From Cronobacter dublinensis subsp. dublinensis LMG 23823 (GTDB lineage: Bacteria > Pseudomonadota > Gammaproteobacteria > Enterobacterales > Enterobacteriaceae): 64,000 bases of DNA. Of the stretch, positions 7,470 to 16,496 are shown one piece after another (the stretch's first letter is position 1; the number at the start of each line of letters is the position of its first letter). The stretch spans positions 1,302,001 to 1,366,000 of the forward strand of contig NZ_CP012266.1 of NCBI RefSeq assembly GCF_001277235.1. The letters run 5' to 3'. Both the position numbers and the translations under genes were made by a program. The notes beneath the pieces were generated by a model. That model made no database searches. It was not told where the DNA came from and worked only from the letters and a program-made list of their open reading frames with translations.

Positions 7470-8465
7470 TTAAGAGGGCGACGCGTGCGCAGAAACCGCT
7501 TTGCTGGCAAAGCCATCCACAATCGCTTCAATCACATTCTGCACCACCGGATCGCGCAGGCTGAATTTATTGTAATGCAATGAAATGTCTATAGTTTCTT
7601 TAATAACGACATCGCTTTCCACTTCAATAAGCCCAAAGCTGTCTTTAAATAACGCGAATATACGTGCGGGCATAAAGCCGATTAAATCGCTGCTGCCGAT
7701 AATCGAGGCGATGGTGACCATGTTGTAACTGCTGAACGAAACGTTTCGATCTGGCAGTAACGTATTGATTTGCTTGCGCACGCCGTTGACCATGCCGCCC
7801 GGAAGCATAATAAAGGTGTGCTCCCAGGTTTGCAGATCTTCAGACGTGACGGGCTCTCCGGTGCGGCTGCACGGATGGCCGCGACGGCAGACTACCGCTA
7901 CGCGATCCTTAAACAGCAGATGCGTGCTGAGCGTGCGCGACGACCATGAGCCGCTGTCGACCACCAAATCGGTCTGGAACTGGCTCAGCTGCGTTTCGGT
8001 ATCCTGCAGCGGGACGTTGCGGATTTGTAAGTGTGGATTTACCTTGCGGATCTGCTGATAAATCTGTGGGATCACCAGCGCGCCCAGCGACGCGGACGTG
8101 GCGATAGTAATGGTGCGCTGTTTTTCATGCTCGCCCTGTAAATCCAGCGCGCCGAGAATAGATTCCAGCCCCTGGCTGATATATTCGTGCATGTGGGTGG
8201 CATACGCGGTCGGCGTGACCCCTTGCCCCTTACGAATAAACAACGGATCGGGAAATATCAGGCGCAGCTTCTGAATAGACTGGCTGATGGCCGATGGCGT
8301 CAGGTTCAGTACTCTGGCCGCGTTGACGATGCCTTTATGCACGTATACGGCTTCGAAAATCGTCAGCAGGTTAAGATCGATATTTCGCAGAGTCTGGAAT
8401 ATTTGCGGTCTACTGTCATCTTCCTGTTTGGCTGAAGGTTTTTCAGGGGGATGGTTCAATTCCAC
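7470..8465 (-). CDS. ybeF: LysR-type transcriptional regulator YbeF
   Basis: About 331 residues. N-terminal winged helix-turn-helix (LNLLTIFEAVYVHKGIVNAA, then NLTPSAISQSIQKL), then a LysR co-inducer domain. It matches E. coli YbeF in sequence and in its place between lipA and lipB; its effector is unknown. No ATG exists near the start. The frame can begin at TTG 8477 or GTG 8465; GTG 8465 is preferred because GGAG lies six bases before it, overlapping the TTG. The position inside the lipoate genes hints at a link, but nothing in the sequence proves it. Confidence 0.85.
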   Translation of the reverse strand: MELNHPPEKPSAKQEDDSRPQIFQTLRNIDLNLLTIFEAVYVHKGIVNAARVLNLTPSAISQSIQKLRLIFPDPLFIRKGQGVTPTAYATHMHEYISQGLESILGALDLQGEHEKQRTITIATSASLGALVIPQIYQQIRKVNPHLQIRNVPLQDTETQLSQFQTDLVVDSGSWSSRTLSTHLLFKDRVAVVCRRGHPCSRTGEPVTSEDLQTWEHTFIMLPGGMVNGVRKQINTLLPDRNVSFSSYNMVTIASIIGSSDLIGFMPARIFALFKDSFGLIEVESDVVIKETIDISLHYNKFSLRDPVVQNVIEAIVDGFASKAVSAHASPS

Positions 8466-8785
8466 GCTACGCTCCAACTGTATAGATAAATCAAATAATA
8501 GAGAGGTTCTATTTATAATAACTGTGAACAGGTCCCTTAGCCGACAATAAAACGCTCAGGGCATCTTACCCGCATAAAGTGAACAGGACTTTACATGGAC
8601 GGCAAAGGGGCGGGTGGCGTTTTCAGATAAATCCCGCTTATCTTCTCGTACCGTTAATCTATTGATGAGATTAAGGAAAATCTATTCAGGCGCAGAGAAA
8701 ATAAATAATCCGTTATGGAATGTAAAGCGGCAAATTGCATAACGATTAAAGGCCGCCACAAGAAGGGCGGCGAACGGGTAAAGTC
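8466..8785. other. lipB-ybeF intergenic region
   Basis: 320 bp, AT-rich next to ybeF. The only structure seen is the inverted repeat GCCGCC / GGCGGC at 8752-8771 just after lipB, without a good T run, so at best a weak terminator. No small ORF with a ribosome site was recognised. Confidence 0.4.
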
Positions 8786-9427
8786 TTAAGCGCTGATATA
8801 TTCCGCCGGGGGATTATTAAGTAGCGCTAAAAAGTGATGCACCAGTCGGGGCTGTATCGCTTCCAGCTGCGCACCAGCAGAAAGGGCGCTAACCTGGGTC
8901 ATTTCCATCCCCGCATACCCGCAAGGATTAATACGTAAAAACGGGCCTAAATCCATATTAATATTGAGTGCAAGGCCGTGAAAAGAGCAGCCTTTACGAA
9001 TACGCAGCCCCAGTGAGCAGATTTTTTTGCCGTCCACATAAACGCCTGGCGCGTCCGGGCGAGGGTATGCGTCAATCGCAAATTCGGCAAGCGTATTCAC
9101 CACGGTCTGTTCCAGCAGCGTCACCAGCTCGCGCACGCCGAGCTTGCGGCGTCTGAGATCCAGCAGCACATACATCACCTGCTGACCTGGCCCGTGGTAC
9201 GTCACCTGGCCGCCGCGATCGCTCTGGATAACGGGAATGTCGCCAGGCATCAGCACATGTTCTGCCTTACCGGCCTGCCCCTGGGTAAATACGGGGGTAT
9301 GTTCGACCAGCCAGATCTCATCCGGCGTAGTGTCTTCGCGTTCATCGGTAAACTGATGCATCGCCTGCGAGACGGGTTCATAAGGCTGAAGCCCCATCTG
9401 GCGAATGATGATTTTTTCCTGCAGCAA
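8786..9427 (-). CDS. lipB: lipoyl(octanoyl) transferase LipB
   Basis: 213 residues with a TTG start and GGAG upstream. It moves octanoate from acyl-carrier protein to lipoyl domains, the step before LipA. Family motifs: RGGQVTYHGPGQQVMYVLLD, GVYVDGKKICSLGLRI with the catalytic Lys, and the NPCGYAGMEMTQ segment with the catalytic Cys. Same length as E. coli LipB. It follows ybeD (78 bp upstream). Confidence 0.95.
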   Translation of the reverse strand: MLQEKIIIRQMGLQPYEPVSQAMHQFTDEREDTTPDEIWLVEHTPVFTQGQAGKAEHVLMPGDIPVIQSDRGGQVTYHGPGQQVMYVLLDLRRRKLGVRELVTLLEQTVVNTLAEFAIDAYPRPDAPGVYVDGKKICSLGLRIRKGCSFHGLALNINMDLGPFLRINPCGYAGMEMTQVSALSAGAQLEAIQPRLVHHFLALLNNPPAEYISA

Positions 9428-9505
9428 AACGGCGTCTCCGAAGAGAGAAGGTGCGGGGAGTATATCACGAAGAGAAGTTACCCGGACGCGGCCGGGTAAC
9501 GGGGA

Positions 9506-9769
9506 TCACAGCACCATACGCACGATTTCGATATTGCCGAGCTCTTCATAGAGCGTTTCCACCTGCTCGATATGCGTCGCATTGATGGTTATCGAAACGG
9601 AATGGTAGTTGCCTTTGCTGCTCGGTTTTACCTGCGGCGTGTAGTCGCCCGGTGCATGGCGCTGCACAACCTCGACGACCAGATCGACCAACTCAGGCTT
9701 CGCCAGGCCCATCACTTTGTAAGTAAAGGGGGTCGGGAACTCAAGCAGCTCGTTAAGTTTGGTTTTCAT
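9506..9769 (-). CDS. ybeD: conserved small protein YbeD (DUF493)
   Basis: 87 residues starting MKTKLNELLEFPTPF, nearly identical to E. coli YbeD. ACT-like alpha/beta fold family, resembling allosteric regulatory domains; role unknown, though its conserved place before lipB suggests lipoate metabolism. It reads as the first gene of a ybeD-lipB unit, with a terminator of dacA just upstream. Confidence 0.9.
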   Translation of the reverse strand: MKTKLNELLEFPTPFTYKVMGLAKPELVDLVVEVVQRHAPGDYTPQVKPSSKGNYHSVSITINATHIEQVETLYEELGNIEIVRMVL

Positions 9770-9788
9770 GTCAGCTCCAGCGTTACGT

Positions 9789-9820
9789 AAAAAATAATAA
9801 CTCCCGCCGGGGCGGGAGTT
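9789..9820 (-). terminator. dacA terminator
   Basis: Minus-strand stem CTCCCGCC / GGCGGGAG followed by TTATTATTTTTT, between dacA and ybeD. Confidence 0.85.
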
Positions 9821-9873
9821 GGATTGATGCTTAGTATATGGGGATGAAAGTCAGGCTTTCAAGTGGTCAGCAA

Positions 9874-11088
9874 TTAACCAAACCAGTGGTGGAACATCAG
9901 TTTGATATAGTCGATGATGCGACCGAAGAAATTGCCTTCCTGAATCTCTTCCAGCACAACCAGCGGGCGCTGCTCGATGGTTTTGCCGTCCAGCTGGAAG
10001 TTAATCGTACCCACCACCTGGTTTTTCGCGAGCGGCGCGTGCAGCTCGGACGTGTTCAGCACGTAGCTCGCTTTAAGATCTTTCATGCGCCCGCGCGGGA
10101 TGGTCAGATAGATGTCTTTATCGACGCCCAGTGACGCGCGGTCGTTGTCGCCAAACCAGGCAGGCTCAGAGGCGAACTCTTTGCCGGCTTTCAGCGGATT
10201 CACGGTTTCGAAGAAGCGGAAGCCCCAGGTCAGCAGTTTTTTGCTCTCGGCTTCACGGCCTTTGAAGGTGCGCCCGCCCATCACGGCGGAAATCAGGCGC
10301 ATCTGGCCTTCAGTCGCAGAAGCGACCAGGTTATAACCCGCTTTGTCGGTATGACCGGTTTTGATGCCGTCCACGTTCAGACTGTTATCCCACAGCAGGC
10401 CGTTACGGTTGGTCTGGCGGATACCGTTAAAGGTGAACTCTTTTTCCCGGTAGATAGAGTATTCGTTCGGCACGTCACGGATGAGCGCCTGGCCAATCAG
10501 CGCCATGTCGCGCGCGGAGCTGTACTGCCCGTCAGCGTCCAGGCCGTGAACGGTCTGGAAGTGGGTGTTTTTCAGGCCCAGCGCGGTAACGTAGCTGTTC
10601 ATCAGACCCACAAACGCGTCCTGGCTGCCGGCGACGTAGTCGGCCATCGCTACGCAGGCGTCGTTGCCGGACTGCAAGTTAATGCCGCGGATAAGCTGTG
10701 ATACCGGCACCTGCATGCCAGGCTTCAGGAACATCAGAGAAGAGCCTTTGAACACCGGGTTGCCGGTCGCCCAGGCGTCGTTGCCGATAGTCACCAGGTC
10801 GGACTCTTTAAATTTGCCCGCTTTCATCGCCTGGCCGATGACGTAGCTGGTCATCATTTTGGTCAGGCTCGCCGGATCGCGGCGTGCGTCAGCGTTCTGT
10901 TCTGCCAGCACTTTCCCTGAGTTGTAATCGATGAGGATATAGGCTTCCGCGTCGATCTGCGGCACGCCTGGAATCATCGTTTTGATATTAAGGTCGTCGG
11001 CATGAGCGGCGGAGGAGAGGGCTGCGACAGAAAGCGCCGTACTAACGGCGAGACGCTGCATAAAACGAACGGAGAAAGTGGTCTTCAT
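9874..11088 (-). CDS. dacA: D-alanyl-D-alanine carboxypeptidase PBP5
   Basis: 404 residues. It trims the terminal D-Ala from peptidoglycan pentapeptides and sets cell shape. Signal peptide 1-30 ending AAHA|DD; catalytic SLTK with Ser74 (Ser44 in the mature form, as in E. coli), the SGN triad and KTG (DGIKTGHTDKAG). The C-terminal amphipathic helix IIDYIKLMFHHWFG anchors it on the outer face of the inner membrane. The start at MKTTFSVRF is chosen from the signal peptide; the frame open to 11160 is an extension. Upstream is rlpA, as in E. coli. Confidence 0.97.
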   Translation of the reverse strand: MKTTFSVRFMQRLAVSTALSVAALSSAAHADDLNIKTMIPGVPQIDAEAYILIDYNSGKVLAEQNADARRDPASLTKMMTSYVIGQAMKAGKFKESDLVTIGNDAWATGNPVFKGSSLMFLKPGMQVPVSQLIRGINLQSGNDACVAMADYVAGSQDAFVGLMNSYVTALGLKNTHFQTVHGLDADGQYSSARDMALIGQALIRDVPNEYSIYREKEFTFNGIRQTNRNGLLWDNSLNVDGIKTGHTDKAGYNLVASATEGQMRLISAVMGGRTFKGREAESKKLLTWGFRFFETVNPLKAGKEFASEPAWFGDNDRASLGVDKDIYLTIPRGRMKDLKASYVLNTSELHAPLAKNQVVGTINFQLDGKTIEQRPLVVLEEIQEGNFFGRIIDYIKLMFHHWFG

Positions 11089-11231
11089 GGTCTGAACAAC
11101 GACATCCGTGATGAGTGAAAAAAAGTGCCCTACTATAGCAAATGCCTTATGGGCTGGCATCCGACTTTGCGCATGATTTGTTAACGGTCTTTACCGTAAC
11201 TGACAAAGCGGCAGGCCAGCCCGGCCTGCGT

Positions 11232-12416
11232 TTACTGGGCGACAGTAATGAAAGATTGTACCTGCGCTTCGCTTTGCAGACGCTGCTGGAGCGAGGCGGC
11301 CTGCGATTTGCTGGCGAACGGCCCTAACTGAACGCGATAGACCGCGCCGTTCTGGCTGACGCGCCCTGGTACGGAAAACTGCTGGCTCAGCTTCTGCTGC
11401 CACTGCCCGGCGCGCGTAGCGTCGCTCACGGCGCCGACCTGCACGACATAGTTGCCTGCCGCGGCAGTAGCCGGTGCACTGGCGGCGGGCGCGACGCTGC
11501 CCTGCACGGAGCCCGGCGCGGTCACCGGCGCATTACGGGTAGCGGGGGCGGCGAACTGTGTCGGTGCCGCGGCCGGTTGCGCGTCCGCGCTTGCGACAGC
11601 GGGTTGCGCTGTCGTCGCGGCAGGCGCGGCTTCCGGCGTTGCGGTTTCCAGCACGCCCGAGGCGAGCGTCGTCGGGGCGCCTAAAAAGCCGCCGCTTTTT
11701 ACCGGCGCGCCGGTGGTGTCATCGCTTTGCAGCGAGTCGTTGCTCACCGGGCGGATGTCGCCCTGCGGTGCCGCCGGTTGTGGCGCCGAAGAGACGCTGC
11801 CGAGGCCGCCGCTTAAGTCAGGACGCGCCGGGAGCGCGTAAGTCTGCTTCGCGACGGTCGTACAGGCCATGCCAGGGCCGGAGAGCGAGCCGTCCGGCGC
11901 GACAATAATAGGATCGATACGCACTTTGGTGTTATTTGACGTATTGAGCCTGTCCGCCGCCGCGCGTGAGAGCGAAATCACGCGGTCGTTACCGTAAGGG
12001 CCGCGGTCGTTAATGCGCACTACAATCATGCGGCCGTTAGCGAGGTTAGTGATACGCGCATAGCTCGGCACCGGCAGCGTCGGGTGTGCGGCGGTGAGCT
12101 GCATCGGGTCGAACGGTTCGCCCGAGGCGGTCAGGTTGCTGTCCGGCTCGGCATCGTAAATCGCCGCGAGCCCCGCCTGGCTGAAACGCGAGAGATCCTG
12201 AACGATGCTGTAACGCTTACCGTCGCGCTCGTAATCGCTGTTCACGGAAGGGTTAGGTTGCTCGTAGCGAGGCTCCGCGCCGCTTATCTCAACGACGGGA
12301 CCGTTGCAGACCGGCTGTTGTGGCGCCACGCTCGCCTGTTGTTGCCCTTCGTTATTCACGCCGCATGCGGTTAATAACCCCGCGGCGATGCAGACGCCAA
12401 TCCACTGCTTACGCAT
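11232..12416 (-). CDS. rlpA: septal-ring lytic transglycosylase / lipoprotein RlpA
   Basis: 394 residues. Lipoprotein signal with lipobox LLTAC at residues 13-17, a double-psi beta-barrel domain (GLAAIYDAEPDSNLTASGEPFD, then ARITNLANGRMIVVRINDRGPYG), a long Ala/Pro/Thr-rich linker, and a C-terminal SPOR domain (NYVVQVGAVSDATRAGQWQ). The SPOR domain binds denuded glycan strands at the septum. In some bacteria RlpA cleaves such strands; in E. coli no activity was shown. The start at MRKQWIGVCI is set by the lipobox. It follows rodA by 10 bp. Confidence 0.95.
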   Translation of the reverse strand: MRKQWIGVCIAAGLLTACGVNNEGQQQASVAPQQPVCNGPVVEISGAEPRYEQPNPSVNSDYERDGKRYSIVQDLSRFSQAGLAAIYDAEPDSNLTASGEPFDPMQLTAAHPTLPVPSYARITNLANGRMIVVRINDRGPYGNDRVISLSRAAADRLNTSNNTKVRIDPIIVAPDGSLSGPGMACTTVAKQTYALPARPDLSGGLGSVSSAPQPAAPQGDIRPVSNDSLQSDDTTGAPVKSGGFLGAPTTLASGVLETATPEAAPAATTAQPAVASADAQPAAAPTQFAAPATRNAPVTAPGSVQGSVAPAASAPATAAAGNYVVQVGAVSDATRAGQWQQKLSQQFSVPGRVSQNGAVYRVQLGPFASKSQAASLQQRLQSEAQVQSFITVAQ

Positions 12417-12426
12417 TGCGCACCTC

Positions 12427-13539
12427 TTATACGCTCTTCGACAACATTTTCCTGTGGGTATGGATCGACATGACGATACCAAACCCTGCCATGAGTACGA
12501 TCAGGGCGGACCCTCCGTAGCTGACCAGCGGCAGCGGAACGCCCACCACCGGTAAGATACCACTCACCATACCAATATTCACAAACACATAAACAAACAG
12601 AATCAGCATCAGGCCGCCCGCCATGACGCGCCCGAAGGTCGTCTGGGCGCGAGCCGCTATCCACAATCCGCGCATAATCAGCAGCACATAGAGCGCGAGT
12701 AGAACCAGCACGCCCACCAACCCGAGCTCTTCGGCGAGTACCGCGAAGATAAAGTCGGTATGGCGCTCTGGCAGGAACTCCAGCTGCGACTGGGTGCCGT
12801 GCAGCCAGCCCTTGCCGCGCAGGCCGCCGGAGCCAATAGCGATTTTCGACTGAATAATATGATAGCCCGCGCCCAGCGGGTCACTCTCCGGATCGAGCAG
12901 CATCATGACGCGCTGGCGCTGATAGTCATGCATCAGGAAAAACCAGAGGATGGGTACAAACGCGGCAATCAACAGCACCGCGACGCCTATCACGCGCCAG
13001 CTCAGGCCTGAGAGAAACAGCACGAACAGGCCGGAGGCGGCAATCAGAATCGAGGTACCGAGGTCAGGCTGCGCGGCGACCAGTAGCGTCGGCATGAAAA
13101 TCAGCACCAGCGCGATGCCGGTGTTTTTAAGCGTTGGCGGGCAGACGTCACGGTTGATAAAGCGCGCCACCATCAATGGCACCGCGATTTTGGCGATTTC
13201 CGAGGGCTGAAAGCGCACCACGCCGAGATCGAGCCAGCGCTGCGCGCCTTTCGAGATAGCCCCGAAGGCGTCCACCGCCACCAGTAAAATAATACAGACG
13301 ATATAGAGATAGGGCGCCCAGCCTTCATAAACGCGCGGCGGGATCTGCGCCAGCACGATCATAATGACGAAGCCCATCATTATCTGGCCTATCTTGCGCT
13401 CCATCATGCCGATATCCTGGCCGCTGGCGCTCCAGATAACCATCGCGCTGTAAAAACAGAGCGCGAGAATAATCAGCATAAAGGTTGGGTCGAGGTGAAT
13501 TTTATCCCACAGCGACTTTTTATTCGGATTGTCGGTCAT
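12427..13539 (-). CDS. mrdB: rod-shape peptidoglycan glycosyltransferase RodA
   Basis: 370 residues, SEDS family with about ten membrane segments. It polymerises lipid II for side-wall growth together with PBP2. Signatures include GVVRFQPSEIAKIAVPL, the catalytic-loop region KGWLHGTQSQLEFLPERHTDFIF and LVSYGGSAL near the C terminus. It starts one base after mrdA ends, so the two are translationally linked. Confidence 0.97.
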   Translation of the reverse strand: MTDNPNKKSLWDKIHLDPTFMLIILALCFYSAMVIWSASGQDIGMMERKIGQIMMGFVIMIVLAQIPPRVYEGWAPYLYIVCIILLVAVDAFGAISKGAQRWLDLGVVRFQPSEIAKIAVPLMVARFINRDVCPPTLKNTGIALVLIFMPTLLVAAQPDLGTSILIAASGLFVLFLSGLSWRVIGVAVLLIAAFVPILWFFLMHDYQRQRVMMLLDPESDPLGAGYHIIQSKIAIGSGGLRGKGWLHGTQSQLEFLPERHTDFIFAVLAEELGLVGVLVLLALYVLLIMRGLWIAARAQTTFGRVMAGGLMLILFVYVFVNIGMVSGILPVVGVPLPLVSYGGSALIVLMAGFGIVMSIHTHRKMLSKSV

Positions 13540-13540
13540 C

Positions 13541-15442
13541 TTATCGATCCTCCGCCGCCGCGGTGGCGGGGTTTTCCGTCGGCAGTTCGGTGTTGTTATC
13601 CCCGAGCATGATGTGGTCGAGGATCTGACGCATGATGGTGCCCACCGCCGGTCCCGCGCCGCCGTTTTCCAGGATCATCGCCACCGCCACCTGCGGTTTA
13701 TCGTAAGGCGCGAACGCGGTCATCAGCTTGTGGTCGCGCAGGCGTTCGGCGATGCGGTGCGCGTTATAGGTCTCGTTGGCTTTCAGCCCGAAGACCTGCG
13801 CAGTACCGGATTTCGCGGCGATTTTATACGGCGCGCCGGCAAAATATTTATGCCCCGTGCCGTTGGCGCGGTTGGCGACGCCATACATGCCGTCTTTGGC
13901 GATTTCCCAGTAGCCGGAGTGGATGTCGCCCACCGGCGGCTGTTCCGGCTGTTTCCACGGCACCTTCTGGCCGTTGACCACGGTCGTCATCAGCAGGTGC
14001 GGCACTTTGACTACGCCGTCGTTAATCAAAATCATCATGGCTTTGTTCATCTGCACCGGCGTCGCGGTCCAGTAGCCCTGGCCGATGCCCACCGGAATGG
14101 TGTCGCCCTGATACCACGGCTTTTTAAAACGCTTCATTTTCCATTCTCGGGTCGGCATGTTGCCGGAGCGCTCTTCGGAGAGGTCGATGCCCGTCATGCT
14201 GCCGTAACCGAATTTGCGCATCCACTCGGAGAGCCGGTCGATGCCCATGTCGTAAGCCACCTGGTAGAAGAAGGTATCCGCCGACTCTTCCAGCGATTTG
14301 GTGACGTTAAGCCGTCCGTGCCCCCACTTTTTCCAGTCGCGGTAGCGCTTCTCGGAGCCAGGTAACTGCCACCAGCCGGGGTCGAACAGCGACGTGTTGC
14401 GGTTAATCACGCCCGCGCTTAAGGCAGACACCGCGACGTAAGGCTTGACCGTCGACGCGGGTGGATAGACGCCCTGGGTGGCGCGGTTAATCAGCGGCGT
14501 GTTCGGATCGTTAAGCAGCCCGGAGTAATCCTTGCTGGAGATGCCGTCCACAAACAGGTTAGGGTTGTAGCTCGGCATCGACACCATCGCCAGAATGCCG
14601 CCGCTGCGCGGGTCGGTCACCACGACGGCGGCGCGGCTGCCCTGCAGCAGCGTTTCGATATAGGTTTGCAGCTTGAGGTCGAGCGTCAGGTAGATGTCGT
14701 GGCCCGCCTGCGGGGGCACTTCTTTAAGCTGGCGGATCACGCGCCCGCGGTTGTTGACTTCAACTTCTTCATAACCGGTCTGACCATGCAGGACATCTTC
14801 GTAATAGCGCTCAATGCCGAGCTTGCCGATATCGTGCGTGGCGGCGTAGTTGGCGAGCTTGCCGTCTTTATCAAGACGCTCAACGTCTTTATCGTTAATC
14901 TTCGACACATAGCCGATAACATGGGTCAGCGCCGCGCCATAAGGATAGTAGCGACGCTTATAGCCTTTGACTTCCACGCCGGGGAAACGGTACTGATTCA
15001 CCGCGAAGCGCGCCACCTGCACTTCCGTCAGGTTGGTTTTCACGGGGATAGAGGTAAAACGGTGCGAGCGCGCGCGCTCTTTTTTGAAATTCGCGATGTC
15101 GTCATCGGTGAGATCGACCACCGAGCGCAGCCCCTCCAGCGTATCCTGCACGCTGTCGACCTTTTCAGGCATCATTTCAATCTGGTAGATAGTGCGGTTC
15201 AGGGCGAGCGGGGTGCCGTTGCGATCGTAGATAATCCCGCGGCTTGGCGGGATGGGCACCAGTTTGATGCGGTTTTCGTTGGAGCGGGTCTGGTAATCGT
15301 TAAAACGCAGGATCTGTAAATGGTAGAGATTAACAACCAGGATCCCGGTCAGCACCAGGATGCCGGCAAAGGCGACCAGCGCCCGACGCACAAAGAGCGC
15401 GGACTCAGCCGTATAGTCACGAAAGGAATCCTTTAGTTTCAT
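13541..15442 (-). CDS. mrdA: penicillin-binding protein 2, elongation transpeptidase
   Basis: 633 residues, same size as E. coli PBP2. One N-terminal membrane helix (ALVAFAGILVLTGILVVNLY), a dimerisation/pedestal domain, then the transpeptidase domain with catalytic Ser330 in PPASTVKP, the ESADT (SxD-type) box and KSGTAQ. It crosslinks side-wall peptidoglycan and activates RodA. E. coli has PPGSTVKP at the active site; here the third residue is Ala. Part of the rsfS-rlmH-mrdA-mrdB-rlpA run. Confidence 0.97.
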   Translation of the reverse strand: MKLKDSFRDYTAESALFVRRALVAFAGILVLTGILVVNLYHLQILRFNDYQTRSNENRIKLVPIPPSRGIIYDRNGTPLALNRTIYQIEMMPEKVDSVQDTLEGLRSVVDLTDDDIANFKKERARSHRFTSIPVKTNLTEVQVARFAVNQYRFPGVEVKGYKRRYYPYGAALTHVIGYVSKINDKDVERLDKDGKLANYAATHDIGKLGIERYYEDVLHGQTGYEEVEVNNRGRVIRQLKEVPPQAGHDIYLTLDLKLQTYIETLLQGSRAAVVVTDPRSGGILAMVSMPSYNPNLFVDGISSKDYSGLLNDPNTPLINRATQGVYPPASTVKPYVAVSALSAGVINRNTSLFDPGWWQLPGSEKRYRDWKKWGHGRLNVTKSLEESADTFFYQVAYDMGIDRLSEWMRKFGYGSMTGIDLSEERSGNMPTREWKMKRFKKPWYQGDTIPVGIGQGYWTATPVQMNKAMMILINDGVVKVPHLLMTTVVNGQKVPWKQPEQPPVGDIHSGYWEIAKDGMYGVANRANGTGHKYFAGAPYKIAAKSGTAQVFGLKANETYNAHRIAERLRDHKLMTAFAPYDKPQVAVAMILENGGAGPAVGTIMRQILDHIMLGDNNTELPTENPATAAAEDR

Positions 15443-15468
15443 CCGCTGCTTAACTTACCTGATGGTGA

Positions 15469-15936
15469 TTATTCACGATGATACGGGTGATTGGTGGTGA
15501 TGCTCCAGGCGCGGTAGAGGCTCTCCGCGACAATCACCCGCACCAGCGGATGGGGCAGGGTCAGCGTGGAAAGCGACCAGCTCTGTTCCGCCGCCGCTTT
15601 GCACGCATCGGACAGCCCTTCAGGCCCGCCTATCAGCAGGCTTACGTCGCGGCCGTCCTGTTTCCAGCGCTCAAGCTCGCGGGCCAGCTGCGGCGTATCC
15701 CACGGGCGTCCCGGAATATCCAGCGTAACGATGCGGTTTTTCCCCGCCGCCGCCAGCATCATTTCGCCTTCTTTATCCAGAATACGTTTGATGTCGGCGT
15801 TTTTGCCGCGTTTTCCCGCCGGGATCTCAATGAGTTCGAACGGCATATCTTTCGGGAAGCGGCGCAGGTACTCGCTGAAACCCGTCTGCACCCAGTCGGG
15901 CATTTTTGTGCCAACGGCGACCAGCTGAAGCTTCAC
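15469..15936 (-). CDS. rlmH: 23S rRNA pseudouridine-1915 N3-methyltransferase RlmH
   Basis: 155 residues, SPOUT-family methyltransferase: LLIGGPEGLSDACK holds the knot SAM site and the C-terminal SWSLSTLTLPHPLVRVIVAE follows the family. It methylates pseudouridine 1915 on assembled 70S ribosomes. Three bases separate it from rsfS, so the two are co-transcribed. Confidence 0.96.
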   Translation of the reverse strand: MKLQLVAVGTKMPDWVQTGFSEYLRRFPKDMPFELIEIPAGKRGKNADIKRILDKEGEMMLAAAGKNRIVTLDIPGRPWDTPQLARELERWKQDGRDVSLLIGGPEGLSDACKAAAEQSWSLSTLTLPHPLVRVIVAESLYRAWSITTNHPYHRE

Positions 15937-15939
15937 GCC

Positions 15940-16257
15940 TTAGCTCCAGAGCTTTTCCAGCTCATACAGGCGACGGCTCTCTTCCTGCATGACGTGCACC
16001 ATCACATCGCCGAGATCGACCACGATCCAGTCGGCGGCGTTTTCGCCTTCTACGCCAAGCGGCATCATGCCTGCGGCGCGGGATTCCTGGACAACATGAT
16101 CGGCGATAGACATCACGTGACGGCTGGAGGTGCCGGTGCAGATGATCATACAGTCGGTGATGCTGGATTTGCCTTTAACATCAATGGCGATGATATCCTG
16201 GCCTTTAAGATCGTCAATTTTATCAATGACAAAATCCTGGAGTGCTTTACCCTGCAA
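15940..16257 (-). CDS. rsfS: ribosome silencing factor RsfS
   Basis: 105 residues, same length as E. coli RsfS (YbeB). It binds ribosomal protein L14 and blocks joining of the subunits in stationary phase. Family segments: DIIAIDVKGKSSITDCMIICTGTS and DWIVVDLGDVMVHVMQEE. First gene of the mrd operon, about 190 bp downstream of a good promoter at 16450-16477. Confidence 0.96.
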   Translation of the reverse strand: MQGKALQDFVIDKIDDLKGQDIIAIDVKGKSSITDCMIICTGTSSRHVMSIADHVVQESRAAGMMPLGVEGENAADWIVVDLGDVMVHVMQEESRRLYELEKLWS

Positions 16258-16496
16258 GTTTTCCCCCTGGGAATGTGAACCTCGGATGACGCCGGATGCG
16301 CCATCGAATGACCGATACGAGACAGCGCCCGATAGGGCAGGCTGCGCTCAGAAGTGGGCTATCATCCCACCGCAGGCAAGAGTTTGCATCGCCATTTTTG
16401 TAAAACAATTTCAGAAAGGCGGCTGGCGGCGGGAAATATCTGGCAGCGGAGGATAACAGTATCGCCCGTTGTGTCAATGCCTGAACCGCAATCGGC
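16258..16496. other. rsfS-nadD gap without cobC/phpB
   Basis: 239 bp where E. coli carries phpB (cobC, alpha-ribazole phosphatase). No remnant of a histidine-phosphatase frame (RHG motif) is seen; the stretch holds the rsfS promoter and leader. The long minus frame over 16247-16681 is a shadow of nadD. Confidence 0.6.
16450..16477 (-). promoter_or_regulatory. sigma-70 promoter of the rsfS-mrd operon
   Basis: Minus strand: TTGACA (16472-16477), 16-bp spacer, TATCCT (16450-16455). The perfect -35 and fair -10 point to rsfS, giving a leader of about 185 nt. Confidence 0.65.
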
